Origin: Nitrososphaerota archaeon | GTDB taxonomy: Archaea > Thermoproteota > Nitrososphaeria > Nitrososphaerales > Gagatemarchaeaceae | DNA length: 38,204 bases | Direction: 5' to 3' | NCBI GenBank assembly: GCA_016200045.1 | Contig: JACQFN010000005.1 | Coordinates: 1 to 38,204 of the forward strand | Shown here: one piece after another, positions 14,670 to 22,056 of the stretch | How positions within the stretch are numbered: position 1 is the stretch's first letter | How the letters are laid out: the number at the start of each line of letters is the position of its first letter | Position numbers and translations under genes: made by a program | Notes under the pieces: model-generated | The model's input: only the letters and a program-made list of their open reading frames with translations | Databases searched by the model: none | What the model was told of the DNA's origin: nothing

Positions 14670-15419
14670 TTGTTTGCACCTTCGGCAGGATACGACAGGG
14701 CGATCACGATTTTCTCGCCCGACGGAAGGCTGTATCAGGTCGAGTACGCGCTCGAGACGGTCAGGAGAGGGAGCCTGGCAGTGGGCATCCGCACCAGTCA
14801 GGGAATCGTCATGGCGGTCGAAGAGAAGGGACGGAAACTCCAGAGCGACGATTCAGTCATAAAGATGTTCCAGATCGACGACCATGTCGGGGCCGTCGGT
14901 GCGGGGTACATCCCCGACGCCAGAATCCAGGTGGACAGCGCCAGAGTCATGGCGCAGAGCAATAGGCTGATCTACGACGAGCCTGTCGACGTCGAAGCGA
15001 TAGCGAAGAGGATAGCCGACATGAACCAGCAGTATACCCAGTACGCTGGGGTCAGGCCTTTCGGCGTTTCCCTCATCATCGCCGGCGTAGACGAGAACAA
15101 CGGTCCGGTGGTCTACCTAGCCGACCCTACAGGCACGTATTCAGGCTTTCACGCCATCGCCATCGGACAGGGGAGCGACCAGGTGAACGACTACCTGGAG
15201 AAGAACTACAGCCACGACCTGTCGTTGGACGGAGCAGTGACGCTTGCCATCGAATGCATCTACCTCGTCAGCGAGGACAAGGCAGGGACCGCGCACATCA
15301 AAGTGTCGGTCGTCGAGGCCGAGTCCAAGAAGATGAGGCGGCTGACTGACCAAGAGGTCGGCAAGTCCGCATCCGGTGCCAAGACAAGGTCAGACAAGCC
15401 CCCCGCAAAGAGCTCCTAG
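14670..15419 (+). CDS. psmA: 20S proteasome alpha subunit
   Basis: This 249-residue protein forms the outer rings of the archaeal 20S proteasome. The alpha signature GYDRAITIFSPDGRLYQVEYALE is near the N-terminus, with Tyr8 and Asp9 of the gate segment present. SLAVGIRTSQGIVMAVEEK starts the body, and RPFGVSLIIAGVD and LADPTGTYSGFHAIAIG are typical. The C-terminal 25 residues are a low-complexity Lys/Ser/Ala tail, longer than in many archaea. The start is TTG, with AAGGAG about 14 nt upstream. It leads the superoperon that continues to the DHH gene, a known archaeal pairing of protein and RNA turnover machines. Confidence 0.97.
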   Translation: MFAPSAGYDRAITIFSPDGRLYQVEYALETVRRGSLAVGIRTSQGIVMAVEEKGRKLQSDDSVIKMFQIDDHVGAVGAGYIPDARIQVDSARVMAQSNRLIYDEPVDVEAIAKRIADMNQQYTQYAGVRPFGVSLIIAGVDENNGPVVYLADPTGTYSGFHAIAIGQGSDQVNDYLEKNYSHDLSLDGAVTLAIECIYLVSEDKAGTAHIKVSVVEAESKKMRRLTDQEVGKSASGAKTRSDKPPAKSS

Positions 15420-15434
15420 GATCGATGCGTTCAG

Positions 15435-16175
15435 TTGAGCGGCGGGTTCGGCCACAGCTCTGGTTACAGTAAGCCAAGGACAAAGGAGTCGACGAAGTAC
15501 ACCACCGTGAGGCTGGTCATAGACGGGGAGCGCTTTGAGGTCCTCGTGAACCCCGATTCCGCCCTGAGCTTCAAGCAGGGGAAGAACGTCGAGCCCTCCC
15601 AGGTAATCGCGATGGAGGAGGTGTTCTCCGACTCGAACAAGGGGCTCAGGGTCGGGGCCGAGAAGCTGAAGAAGTACTTCGAGACCGACGACGAATCGAA
15701 GGCCGCGCTGGAAGTCTTGAAGCGGGGGGAGCTCAACCTCACCCAGGACCAGAGGAAGCGGCTCACGGAGGAGAAGAGAAAGGCGGTCGTCGCGATGATC
15801 TCGAAGACTTACGTCGACCCGAAGACGATGCTCCCTCATCCTCCCCTGAGGATAGAGCAGGCCATGCAGGATGCGAGGGTGACGATTGACCCGTTCCAAG
15901 ACGCGAACGAACAGATGAAGATAGTGATCGAGAAGCTCAGGACGATACTGCCTCTGAAGTCTGAGAAGATCAAGCTTCAGGTGAAGGTCACCGCCCAATA
16001 CTCGGGGCAGTCGATTGGGATCCTGAAGAATTTCGGGGAGATAATCAAGGAGGACTGGGGGGCGGACGGGACGCTCTCTGCAATAGTAGAAATACCCGCC
16101 GGCGGACAGCCAGGCCTGCTGGACCGGCTCGGTTCGACGACGAAGGGGGCCGCCCAGGTTTCGGTAGTGAAGTGA
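15435..16175 (+). CDS. SBDS/Sdo1 ribosome maturation protein
   Basis: This 246-residue orthologue of Shwachman-Bodian-Diamond protein releases eIF6/aIF6 from the large subunit during ribosome assembly. The N-terminal FYSH domain contains YTTVRLVIDGERFEVLVNPDSALSFKQGK and GELNLTQDQRKRLTEEKRK. The central helical domain has DPKTMLPHPPLRIEQAM, and the C-terminal ferredoxin-like domain covers about the last 85 residues. The start is TTG at 15435, 15 nt after psmA. Its stop overlaps the rrp4 GTG start. This gene order (psmA-SBDS-rrp4-rrp41-rrp42) is conserved in archaea. Confidence 0.96.
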   Translation: MSGGFGHSSGYSKPRTKESTKYTTVRLVIDGERFEVLVNPDSALSFKQGKNVEPSQVIAMEEVFSDSNKGLRVGAEKLKKYFETDDESKAALEVLKRGELNLTQDQRKRLTEEKRKAVVAMISKTYVDPKTMLPHPPLRIEQAMQDARVTIDPFQDANEQMKIVIEKLRTILPLKSEKIKLQVKVTAQYSGQSIGILKNFGEIIKEDWGADGTLSAIVEIPAGGQPGLLDRLGSTTKGAAQVSVVK

Positions 16176-16864
16176 AAAAAATGCCAATGATAGAGAGGAA
16201 GCAGGTGATTCCGGGGGACGTGATAACCAGGGGAGACTTTCAGTGGGGGAGCTACATCGAGAAGAGGGGGGACGAGTTCATCGCCCTTCGCGTCGGGCTC
16301 GCCGAGGTCGGCCGGGAAGGGGTCAAGCTCAACCCGCTCTCAGGCCCGTACCTACCGCACCCCGAAGACCAGGTTATCGGGAAGGTCGTCGACATAAACG
16401 GGTTCGGCTGGGTGGTCGACATCAACTCCAGCTTCGACGGGTTCCTGCCCGCCTCGTTCGTGTTCGGGAGGGAGTTCTCGCCTTCTACGCACGACCTGAC
16501 CACGAAGTTCGGGGTCGGGGACATCATAGGTGCGAGGATAGAGTCGTCCGAGAGGTCGAGGGACCCGCAGCTAAGCATCCGCGGACACGGTTTCGGAAAG
16601 ATTGACAGGGGCGAAATCGTTAAGATATCACCCACAAAGGTGCCGAGGCTAATCGGGAGGAGAGGTTCGATGATAAATTTGATCAGCGAAAGGACCGGGT
16701 GCGATGTCAAGGTCGGTCAGAACGGCGTGGTGGTGGTCTCCGGGCCGCCCGAAGCTGTCGGCAGGGCAGTCAACGTGATCAAGATGGTCGAGGAAGCGGC
16801 GCATTCGGCAGACCTGATGGGGAGGGTCGACCAGTACCTTGGAGGGGTCGAGGATGGAGCCTAA
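16172..16864 (+). CDS. rrp4: exosome RNA-binding subunit Rrp4
   Basis: This 230-residue protein caps the archaeal exosome and binds substrate RNA. Domain order is an N-terminal strand domain (VIPGDVI to [10 protein letters not shown]), an S1 domain (about 70-140, [21 protein letters not shown]) and a KH domain (about 147-215, with [21 protein letters not shown] as the GxxG-like segment, here GRRG). Csl4 is not adjacent. The GTG start at 16172 overlaps the SBDS stop (GTGA); the ATG at 16181 is a possible alternative. The end overlaps rrp41 by 11 nt. Confidence 0.96.
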   Translation: MKKMPMIERKQVIPGDVITRGDFQWGSYIEKRGDEFIALRVGLAEVGREGVKLNPLSGPYLPHPEDQVIGKVVDINGFGWVVDINSSFDGFLPASFVFGREFSPSTHDLTTKFGVGDIIGARIESSERSRDPQLSIRGHGFGKIDRGEIVKISPTKVPRLIGRRGSMINLISERTGCDVKVGQNGVVVVSGPPEAVGRAVNVIKMVEEAAHSADLMGRVDQYLGGVEDGA

Positions 16865-17609
16865 GAAGAAGCTCATCGACGCAGCCGGGAATAGGCTCGA
16901 CGGTCGAAAGTGGGACGAGCTCAGGCCGATCAGGCTGGAGGTCGGGACAGTCAAGAACGCGGACGGTTCAGCGTACATCGAATGGGGGAAGAACAAGATC
17001 ATGGTAGCAGTCTACGGGCCCAAGGAGGTCCACCCCAAGCACCAGGTACTCCCCGACAGGGCCCTGCTCAGGGCGAGGTATCACATGGCCCCGTTCTCGG
17101 TGGACGACCGGAAGAACCCCGCTCCCTCAAGGCGGGAGATCGAGATATCGAAGGTGACGAGAGAGGCGCTCGTCCCGGCCGTCATCGTAGAGGACTATCC
17201 GAGGACCGCGATCGAGGTCTGGATAGAGGTGCTCCAGTCCGACGGAGGCTCGAGGGTAGCTGGGATCACAGCGGCTTCGCTGGCCCTCGCCGACGCCGGA
17301 ATCAACATGAGGGACCTCGTGGTCGGGTGCTCCTGCGGAATCGTGGACGGGCAGGTCGTCTCTGACCTTGACGACACCGAGGACAAGGAGGGACAGGGGG
17401 ACATGCCGGTCGCCATCATGCCCAACTTGAACCAGGTGACGCTGCTCCAGGTCGACGGGATCTATTCCAGAGAACAGTTCCAGAAGGCGTTCGAACTAGC
17501 CATCGCTAAGGGAAGGGAGATCTACGCCATGCAGAGGGAGGCGCTCGCGAAGAAGTACTTCGGAGGAGAGGCGATGACCGTCCAGGCGGAAGAGGAGGTC
17601 TCTGAGTAG
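16854..17609 (+). CDS. rrp41: exosome catalytic subunit Rrp41
   Basis: This is the RNase PH-like active subunit of the archaeal exosome (3'-5' phosphorolytic exoribonuclease), 251 residues from this start. [19 protein letters not shown] opens the fold, [31 protein letters not shown] carries RNA- and phosphate-binding arginines, and [19 protein letters not shown] holds the catalytic aspartates. The frame reaches back to a TTG at 16839, but GGAGG 8 nt before the ATG at 16854 favours the shorter form. The acidic C-terminal tail (QAEEEVSE) is probably disordered. It pairs with Rrp42, encoded immediately downstream, to form the hexameric ring. Confidence 0.97.
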   Translation: MEPKKKLIDAAGNRLDGRKWDELRPIRLEVGTVKNADGSAYIEWGKNKIMVAVYGPKEVHPKHQVLPDRALLRARYHMAPFSVDDRKNPAPSRREIEISKVTREALVPAVIVEDYPRTAIEVWIEVLQSDGGSRVAGITAASLALADAGINMRDLVVGCSCGIVDGQVVSDLDDTEDKEGQGDMPVAIMPNLNQVTLLQVDGIYSREQFQKAFELAIAKGREIYAMQREALAKKYFGGEAMTVQAEEEVSE

Positions 17610-18422
17610 ATGTCTATGAAAAAGAACTACGTCGTTGAGACCATCAGGAAAACGCAGATGCTCGAGTTGCTGGCGTCCGGCCAGAGGCTCGACGGGAGGA
17701 CCCCGGAGCAGCACAGGCCGATAACGCTGAAGGTCGGAGTCATACAGAAGGCGAACGGGTCGGCGAGCGTCACGCTCGGGAATTCCGAAGTTCTTGCCGG
17801 AGTCAAGGTCGCCACCGGAACTCCGTTCCCCGACACACCCGACAAGGGCCTTCTCGTCGTGAACGCGGAGATACTGCCGCTTTCCTCTCCCTACGCAGAG
17901 CCCGGGCCGCCCAGCGAGGACGCGATCGAGCTCGCGAGGGTTGTTGACAGAGGGATCAGGGAGTCGGAAATGGTCGACCTGACAAAGCTGTGCCTAATCC
18001 CGGGGAAGACGGTCTACACGGTGTTCGTCGACGTAAACGTGATGAACGTGGACGGGAACCTGTTCGACGCCATGAGTTACGCCGTGGTTGCGGCGCTCAG
18101 GTCAGCCAAGATGAAGAAGTTCATAGTAAAGGACGATAAAGTCGAGGCCACGGATGAGATGGTCCCGATTCCGGTCGAGAAAATCCCGGTATCGGTGACC
18201 CTCGCGAGGATAGGGGAGTCGCTGGTGGTGGACCCGAACGCGGAAGAAGAAGGTGCGATGGACATGAGGATAACCATAACGACGGACGACGAGGGGAACG
18301 TGTGTGCAAGCCAGAAGGGGGAGGCGGCCGGAATAACCCCGGAGCACGTCCTGCAGGCAGCGGACACATCGATCATGGTAGGCAAGGAGATCCGGAAGAC
18401 GATCATCGAGGCGACGAAATAG
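17610..18422 (+). CDS. rrp42: exosome non-catalytic subunit Rrp42
   Basis: This 270-residue RNase PH-fold protein alternates with Rrp41 in the ring and shapes the active site without catalysing. It has QRLDGRTPEQHRPITLKVG near the start, then GTPFPDTPDKGLLVVNAEILPLSSPYAEPG and VFVDVNVMNVDGNLFDAMSYAVVAAL, a hallmark of Rrp42. The catalytic aspartate pair of Rrp41 is replaced (DPNAEEEGAMDMRITIT). The ATG follows the rrp41 stop with no gap. Confidence 0.97.
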   Translation: MSMKKNYVVETIRKTQMLELLASGQRLDGRTPEQHRPITLKVGVIQKANGSASVTLGNSEVLAGVKVATGTPFPDTPDKGLLVVNAEILPLSSPYAEPGPPSEDAIELARVVDRGIRESEMVDLTKLCLIPGKTVYTVFVDVNVMNVDGNLFDAMSYAVVAALRSAKMKKFIVKDDKVEATDEMVPIPVEKIPVSVTLARIGESLVVDPNAEEEGAMDMRITITTDDEGNVCASQKGEAAGITPEHVLQAADTSIMVGKEIRKTIIEATK

Positions 18423-18647
18423 TTGCCTCGTGGGAAGCAAGCCTTCAAGGGGCTTGGCGCGAAATACGGGGGGACGCTGAGGAAGAGGTACGCCAGGATC
18501 TTTCGCACGCTGAAGGCGGCCAGGGAGTGCCCGTCGTGCTCCAGCATGAAGCTCAGAAGGTCATCGTCGGGGATATGGAAGTGTAAGGCCTGCGGTTTCG
18601 TCATAGCGGGAGGTGCCTTCGATGTCACCCCGCCCAAAGTCAGGTAG
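18423..18647 (+). CDS. rpl37ae: ribosomal protein eL43 (L37Ae)
   Basis: This 74-residue large-subunit zinc-ribbon protein has the Cys pairs CPSC (about 36-39) and CKAC (about 54-57), which bind one zinc. Basic N-terminal KYGGTLRKRYARI is typical of the family. The start is TTG immediately after the rrp42 stop. Its 3' end overlaps pcc1 by 26 nt. Confidence 0.95.
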   Translation: MPRGKQAFKGLGAKYGGTLRKRYARIFRTLKAARECPSCSSMKLRRSSSGIWKCKACGFVIAGGAFDVTPPKVR

Positions 18648-18885
18648 GCCCATAGAATCGGTCGAGCTGAAGGTCACCTTCAGGATCGACGCTGCAGCCG
18701 CGAAGAGAATCAAGGAGCTGATCCCTTCTGCTTCGATCCGCAGCGACGGATGCAGGATTGTCTTGTCCGGGGAAGCGCCGGCTGAGGTGGCGCTAAGGGC
18801 GAGGGAGATCCTGGAAACCGTCAGAAAGGTCGTCACCCCCCAGAAAGACTTTAAGGCGTCAGGAGGGGCGACAGAGTCGAATTGA
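18622..18885 (+). CDS. pcc1: KEOPS complex subunit Pcc1
   Basis: This 87-residue protein is the dimerisation subunit of KEOPS, which makes N6-threonylcarbamoyl-adenosine at position 37 of ANN-decoding tRNAs. The pattern VELKVTFRIDAAAAKRIKELIPS, RSDGCRIVLSGEA and ALRAREILETVRKV fits Pcc1, and Pcc1 is a regular resident of this operon. I chose the ATG at 18622 because GGAGGTG lies 7 nt upstream; a GTG at 18613 would add three residues. The short frame overlaps the end of rpl37ae. Confidence 0.88.
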   Translation: MSPRPKSGRPIESVELKVTFRIDAAAAKRIKELIPSASIRSDGCRIVLSGEAPAEVALRAREILETVRKVVTPQKDFKASGGATESN

Positions 18886-19259
18886 GCCAGCCTGAGCTTC
18901 CACCCTACCTCAAGGAGCAGCTCGCGAGATACGACCAGGTGCAGCAGAACCTACAGGCGGTCCTGGTACAGAAGCAGCAGGTGGAGCTTGAACTCACCGA
19001 GACGGCGAAGGCCCTCGAAGAGCTAGGAAGGGCGGCCGATTCGGAGGCGGTCTACAAGTTTGCGGGGAACCTCCTCGTAAGAGTACAGAGGGACGTTGTC
19101 CTGAAGGAGCTCAACGAGAAGAAGGAGCTTGTCAACACCAGGAAGATGGTACTTGCCAAGCAAGAGACGCGGTTCAGGGAGAGTCTGAAGGACCTCCAGA
19201 CCAAGATCGACGACGCGGTCAAGGGGAAGACGGCCGCCCCGCCCCCCGGCGACAACTAG
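18882..19259 (+). CDS. pfdB: prefoldin beta subunit
   Basis: This 125-residue chaperone subunit delivers unfolded proteins to the thermosome. Two long coiled-coil helices (about 8-50 and 75-112) flank a beta hairpin (about 52-72, DSEAVYKFAGNLLVRVQRD), the beta-type architecture. The tail GKTAAPPPGDN is low complexity. The TTG start forms a TTGA overlap with the pcc1 stop, preceded by AGGAGGGG about 14 nt upstream. Confidence 0.93.
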   Translation: MSQPELPPYLKEQLARYDQVQQNLQAVLVQKQQVELELTETAKALEELGRAADSEAVYKFAGNLLVRVQRDVVLKELNEKKELVNTRKMVLAKQETRFRESLKDLQTKIDDAVKGKTAAPPPGDN

Positions 19260-19274
19260 GGCTGACTCTTCCCG

Positions 19275-20282
19275 TTGGACAACGAAGCCCCCGACTGGAA
19301 GTTCCCGTTCGTGGACCCGGCCACGATAAAGAGAGCCGTGGTCATATGCCATCGCAACGCCGACGCCGACTCCTACCTGTCCGCCTACGCGATTTCCGCT
19401 CTGCTGAGGTCCGTCTCCCGAGGCTGCGAGGTCGACCTGGCCACCCCCGAGGGGATGACCGTCCTGACGGCTAAGCTGGCCGAGAAGTTCCCGCACAGGG
19501 TCACCGAGGTTGCCGCCGGGACGTACGACCTGTACGTGGCAGTCGACGTTGGTGACGCAGAGCTCCTGAAAGGATGGAAGGGGGTGATGCAGCTCGGACG
19601 TGGGACGAGATTACTCGTCGACCACCATCCACTCCGGGACGGGAGTCTCTACGACAGGGTGGTCGTTGACGAACTGGCGACCTCAGCGGCGGAAGTGGTG
19701 TTCGGGCTCTTCGAAGCATCGGGGGTGAAGCCTGACAGGACAACCGCGCAAGCGCTCCTGGAGGCAATAATGTTCGACTCTTCGCATTTAGCGATCGCAA
19801 CGGGGAGCGGCCTCAGGGCCGTGGTCAAGCTGCTCGACCTTGGAGCCGAGATCCAGGAGGCCAAGAAGGACCTGCGGTCGGAGCCGGACTACGGGGAGGT
19901 CCTCGCCAAGCTCAAGGGGGCGCAGAGGCTGAAGATCTACAAGCTGGGCGAGTGGGTGATGGCAACCACCCTCGTTGGATCGTTTCAGGCGCACGTCGCC
20001 CGGTCACTCGTCTTCCTAGGCGCGGACGTAGCAGCGGTAGGGGGGGAGACCGACGGAGAAACGAGGGTGAGCCTCAGGTCGACGCAGAGGTTCGCAGAGC
20101 GGACCGGGATTCAGCTTGGGACTCAGGTGGCTGAGGACGTGGGGAAGTCGAACGGCGGTCACGGAGGGGGGCACGCCACTGCGGCTTCACTGACGGCTGC
20201 GGTCGGGGAAGAAGAAGCGATGAAAATCATCGCGAAGAAGCTTTCGGAGCTCGTCGGCTCTATGCCCAGCGAGATCGACTGA
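19275..20282 (+). CDS. DHH/DHHA1 family phosphoesterase
   Basis: This 335-residue protein has the DHH phosphoesterase architecture: AVVICHRNADADSYLSAYA (motif I, about 21-39), DLYVAVDVGD (motif II), RLLVDHHPL (the DHH triplet, about 117-123) and a C-terminal DHHA1 domain ending in SNGGHGGGHATAASLTA. Related archaeal proteins are RecJ-like exonucleases (GAN/Hel308 partners) or nanoRNases that degrade short RNAs. Placement at the end of an exosome operon favours RNA turnover, but this is inference. The start is TTG, 15 nt after pfdB. Confidence 0.85.
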   Translation: MDNEAPDWKFPFVDPATIKRAVVICHRNADADSYLSAYAISALLRSVSRGCEVDLATPEGMTVLTAKLAEKFPHRVTEVAAGTYDLYVAVDVGDAELLKGWKGVMQLGRGTRLLVDHHPLRDGSLYDRVVVDELATSAAEVVFGLFEASGVKPDRTTAQALLEAIMFDSSHLAIATGSGLRAVVKLLDLGAEIQEAKKDLRSEPDYGEVLAKLKGAQRLKIYKLGEWVMATTLVGSFQAHVARSLVFLGADVAAVGGETDGETRVSLRSTQRFAERTGIQLGTQVAEDVGKSNGGHGGGHATAASLTAAVGEEEAMKIIAKKLSELVGSMPSEID

Positions 20283-20290
20283 CCCAGGGG

Positions 20291-20827
20291 TCAGCGCCGA
20301 TTGCCCGTAGCCTTGACAGTCTTCGCGTATCCTTCTAGACTGAGCCTGAACCACGGGGTGTATGACTCTGGGTGCTTCTCCAGGTCGGCCTTCGCTTCGT
20401 CGAGACTGGCCCATCTCACCGCCATGATCTCGTCGGGGTTGGGGGAGATTCTTCCGTCGAAGTTTCCCACGAGCAGCTTGCAGAACTCGTTTTCCGCGTA
20501 GTCCCCCTGGGGCGCGAAGTAGACGAAGGAGTGCACGTCGGAGAGAGAGCCGACCTTCGCGTTGAGCTCTTGCGCCGCCTTTCGTTCTGCGGCGTGCTGG
20601 TAGGTCTCCTCAGGGTAGACGTGGCTCGTGAAGGAAACGTCCCATGCCCCAGGCCACAGCTGCTTCCCCTTGCTGCGCTGCTGCAGCAGGACCTTCCCGT
20701 CCTTGAAAAGGAAGACGGTGAACGCCCGGTGTCGCCTGCCGGGACCCCTATGGCAGTTCTCCCTGGTGTCGGTCCCTATCTGGTTGTCCCTCTCGTCTAC
20801 GAGCACGAGGACTTCCTGAGCAGGCAA
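20291..20827 (-). CDS. NUDIX hydrolase related to type I isopentenyl-diphosphate isomerase
   Basis: This 178-residue protein has the IDI-1-like NUDIX layout: CHRGPGRRHRAFTVFLF, VLLQQRSKGKQLWPGAWDVSFTSH, then YQHAAERKAAQELNAKVG (Nudix box-like helix), AENEFCKLLVG and NPDEIMAVRWASLDE. In true IDI-1 a catalytic cysteine lies before the SHP/GHP motif (TCCSHP or SVCGHP). Here the sequence is SFTSHVYP, so that cysteine is absent, while the ENEFC glutamates remain. Either it is a hydrolase of the YfcD-like branch or an isomerase with altered chemistry. The start is TTG at 20827, about 30 nt after a TATA box (20852-20863). It is divergent from ribK. Confidence 0.8.
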   Translation of the reverse strand: MPAQEVLVLVDERDNQIGTDTRENCHRGPGRRHRAFTVFLFKDGKVLLQQRSKGKQLWPGAWDVSFTSHVYPEETYQHAAERKAAQELNAKVGSLSDVHSFVYFAPQGDYAENEFCKLLVGNFDGRISPNPDEIMAVRWASLDEAKADLEKHPESYTPWFRLSLEGYAKTVKATGNRR

Positions 20828-20851
20828 TCTAGCCGCGTCTGAAGCCGACTC

Positions 20852-20863
20852 CCTACATAAGCG
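20852..20863 (-). promoter_or_regulatory. TATA box of the NUDIX gene
   Basis: CGCTTATGTAGG on the minus strand, centred about 30 nt from the TTG start; nearly leaderless. Confidence 0.45.
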
Positions 20864-20872
20864 AATCGATGG

Positions 20873-20880
20873 TCTTTAAC
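20873..20880 (+). promoter_or_regulatory. TATA-like box of ribK
   Basis: TCTTTAAC lies about 33 nt before the ribK ATG at 20910, back to back with the NUDIX promoter. Confidence 0.4.
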
Positions 20881-20909
20881 AGGAGCGTATTCGGCTGCGC
20901 TGCTCCAGC

Positions 20910-21308
20910 ATGGAAATCAGAGGGCGGGTCTTCACCGGCATGGGGAAGGGTAGATATTACGTGGGGCATCCGGAATATCAGCGGAGGTTCGAGGCCGCGC
21001 TTGGATACCGCCCGTACCCCGGGACTCTGAACGTCAAGGTCGAAGAAGGCGACTCGGCAAAGGCTCTCCAAGAGCTGAGGCGGATGGATGCGATCCGCGT
21101 TGACGGTTTCAAGCTGGGGGAAGAAACCTTCAGCTCGCTGAGGTGCTTTCCTGGGGCCCTGGGCGAAGAGAAGGTCAATCTACTGATCATTGACATTACC
21201 TACTATAACGAAAGGGTTGCAGAACTCATCTCCCCAACCTACCTCAGGGGGAAGCTAGGCCTGCGTGACGGAGACCTGGCGACCTTTGTCCCGGCCCTCG
21301 GCGGTTAG
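20910..21308 (+). CDS. ribK: CTP-dependent riboflavin kinase
   Basis: This 132-residue protein of the archaeal RibK (DUF120) family converts riboflavin to FMN using CTP. Family motifs are IRGRVFTGMGKGRYYVGHPEY (glycine-rich nucleotide loop), LGYRPYPGTLNVKV (the PGTLN metal/nucleotide signature), SLRCFPGALGEEKVNLLIID and ELISPTYLRGKLGLRDGDLATF. It consists of the kinase domain alone. It runs tail to tail into the RbkR-like gene, overlapping it by 4 nt. Confidence 0.93.
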   Translation: MEIRGRVFTGMGKGRYYVGHPEYQRRFEAALGYRPYPGTLNVKVEEGDSAKALQELRRMDAIRVDGFKLGEETFSSLRCFPGALGEEKVNLLIIDITYYNERVAELISPTYLRGKLGLRDGDLATFVPALGG

Positions 21309-21997
21309 TTCACGAAAACGTCAACGGCGCACCGGTCGCCCTCCTTCAGTCCCAGCGTGTCTCTGAGCCGCTCCGGAGCTATGACCTCGAGGACCGAGTA
21401 GTCGTAGTGCGTCCGTTGTATGGCAAGGGCCGCCGCCTTTCGATTCTTCACCTTCGCCCTGAAGCACTTCACCGGGCCATACGTCCTGGCCTTGTCCTTG
21501 AACCCGAGGACCTCGATCCCTTCCAGGAACTGGAGCCTGCGCCTCTGCTCGACCTGCTCGGGCGAAGTGAGCCGCAGGTTCAGCGTCCCCGGGTACGGTT
21601 TGAACCCCAGAGTCCCGACGAATTGTCGTTCGTACCCTTTCTGGGAAACGTAGTATCCGCCTTCGCCGAGCCCGGCGAACACGGTCCCCTCGAAATGGAG
21701 TGGTCCCGTCGGGCGGTCCAGGACATCGGACAGCCCGGATTGGAACGAGCGAAGCTCGTCCACCCCCTTGATGGTGAGCCGGACGAGAAAACCTCTTCCT
21801 GAACGCGACCGTTCGAGGTAGCCTCCCTCTTCTAGTCTGAGCAGTCTCGACGACGCAGCCTGTTGGGTCAGGCTAAGGGCCCTCCCGACCTCTGCGGTAG
21901 ACAGCGGCTTTCCAACATGGTCTATCTCGTGCTTCAGGACCTCGACCAAGGTCGCAACCTCAGCGGGGCCGACTTCTTCCTTCCTGTTCTGAGCCAT
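21305..21997 (-). CDS. rbkR: RbkR-type HTH regulator fused to riboflavin kinase domain
   Basis: This 230-residue protein has an N-terminal winged-helix domain (about 10-78, STAEVGRALSLTQQAASSRLLRLEEGGYLE) followed by a complete RibK domain (about 98-230: GTVFAGLGEGGYYVSQKGY, GFKPYPGTLNLRL, PVKCFRAKVKNRKAAALAI). This matches RbkR, an archaeal bifunctional riboflavin kinase and repressor of riboflavin genes. The PGTLN signature is intact, so kinase activity may remain even though a separate RibK lies next door. The ATG (21997) abuts a perfect palindrome at 21998-22015, a likely autoregulatory operator that also faces the ECF transporter genes. Confidence 0.9.
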   Translation of the reverse strand: MAQNRKEEVGPAEVATLVEVLKHEIDHVGKPLSTAEVGRALSLTQQAASSRLLRLEEGGYLERSRSGRGFLVRLTIKGVDELRSFQSGLSDVLDRPTGPLHFEGTVFAGLGEGGYYVSQKGYERQFVGTLGFKPYPGTLNLRLTSPEQVEQRRRLQFLEGIEVLGFKDKARTYGPVKCFRAKVKNRKAAALAIQRTHYDYSVLEVIAPERLRDTLGLKEGDRCAVDVFVN

Positions 21998-22015
21998 CTA
22001 CAATATGGCTTGTAG
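21998..22015. promoter_or_regulatory. perfect palindrome, probable RbkR operator
   Basis: CTACAA-TATGGC-TTGTAG is an 18-nt inverted repeat with 6-nt perfect half-sites. It lies immediately 5' of the rbkR ATG and about 10 nt upstream of the TATA-like element of the divergent ECF operon. Position and symmetry suit a dimeric HTH regulator controlling both directions. That RbkR binds it is inferred. Confidence 0.65.
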
Positions 22016-22023
22016 CTACCAAA

Positions 22024-22032
22024 GCATAATAA
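22024..22032 (+). promoter_or_regulatory. TATA box of the ECF transporter operon
   Basis: GCATAATAA is centred about 29 nt before the TTG at 22057, predicting a leaderless or nearly leaderless mRNA. Confidence 0.5.
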
Positions 22033-22056
22033 GGGTTCCATTCAGGCGATGCAAAG

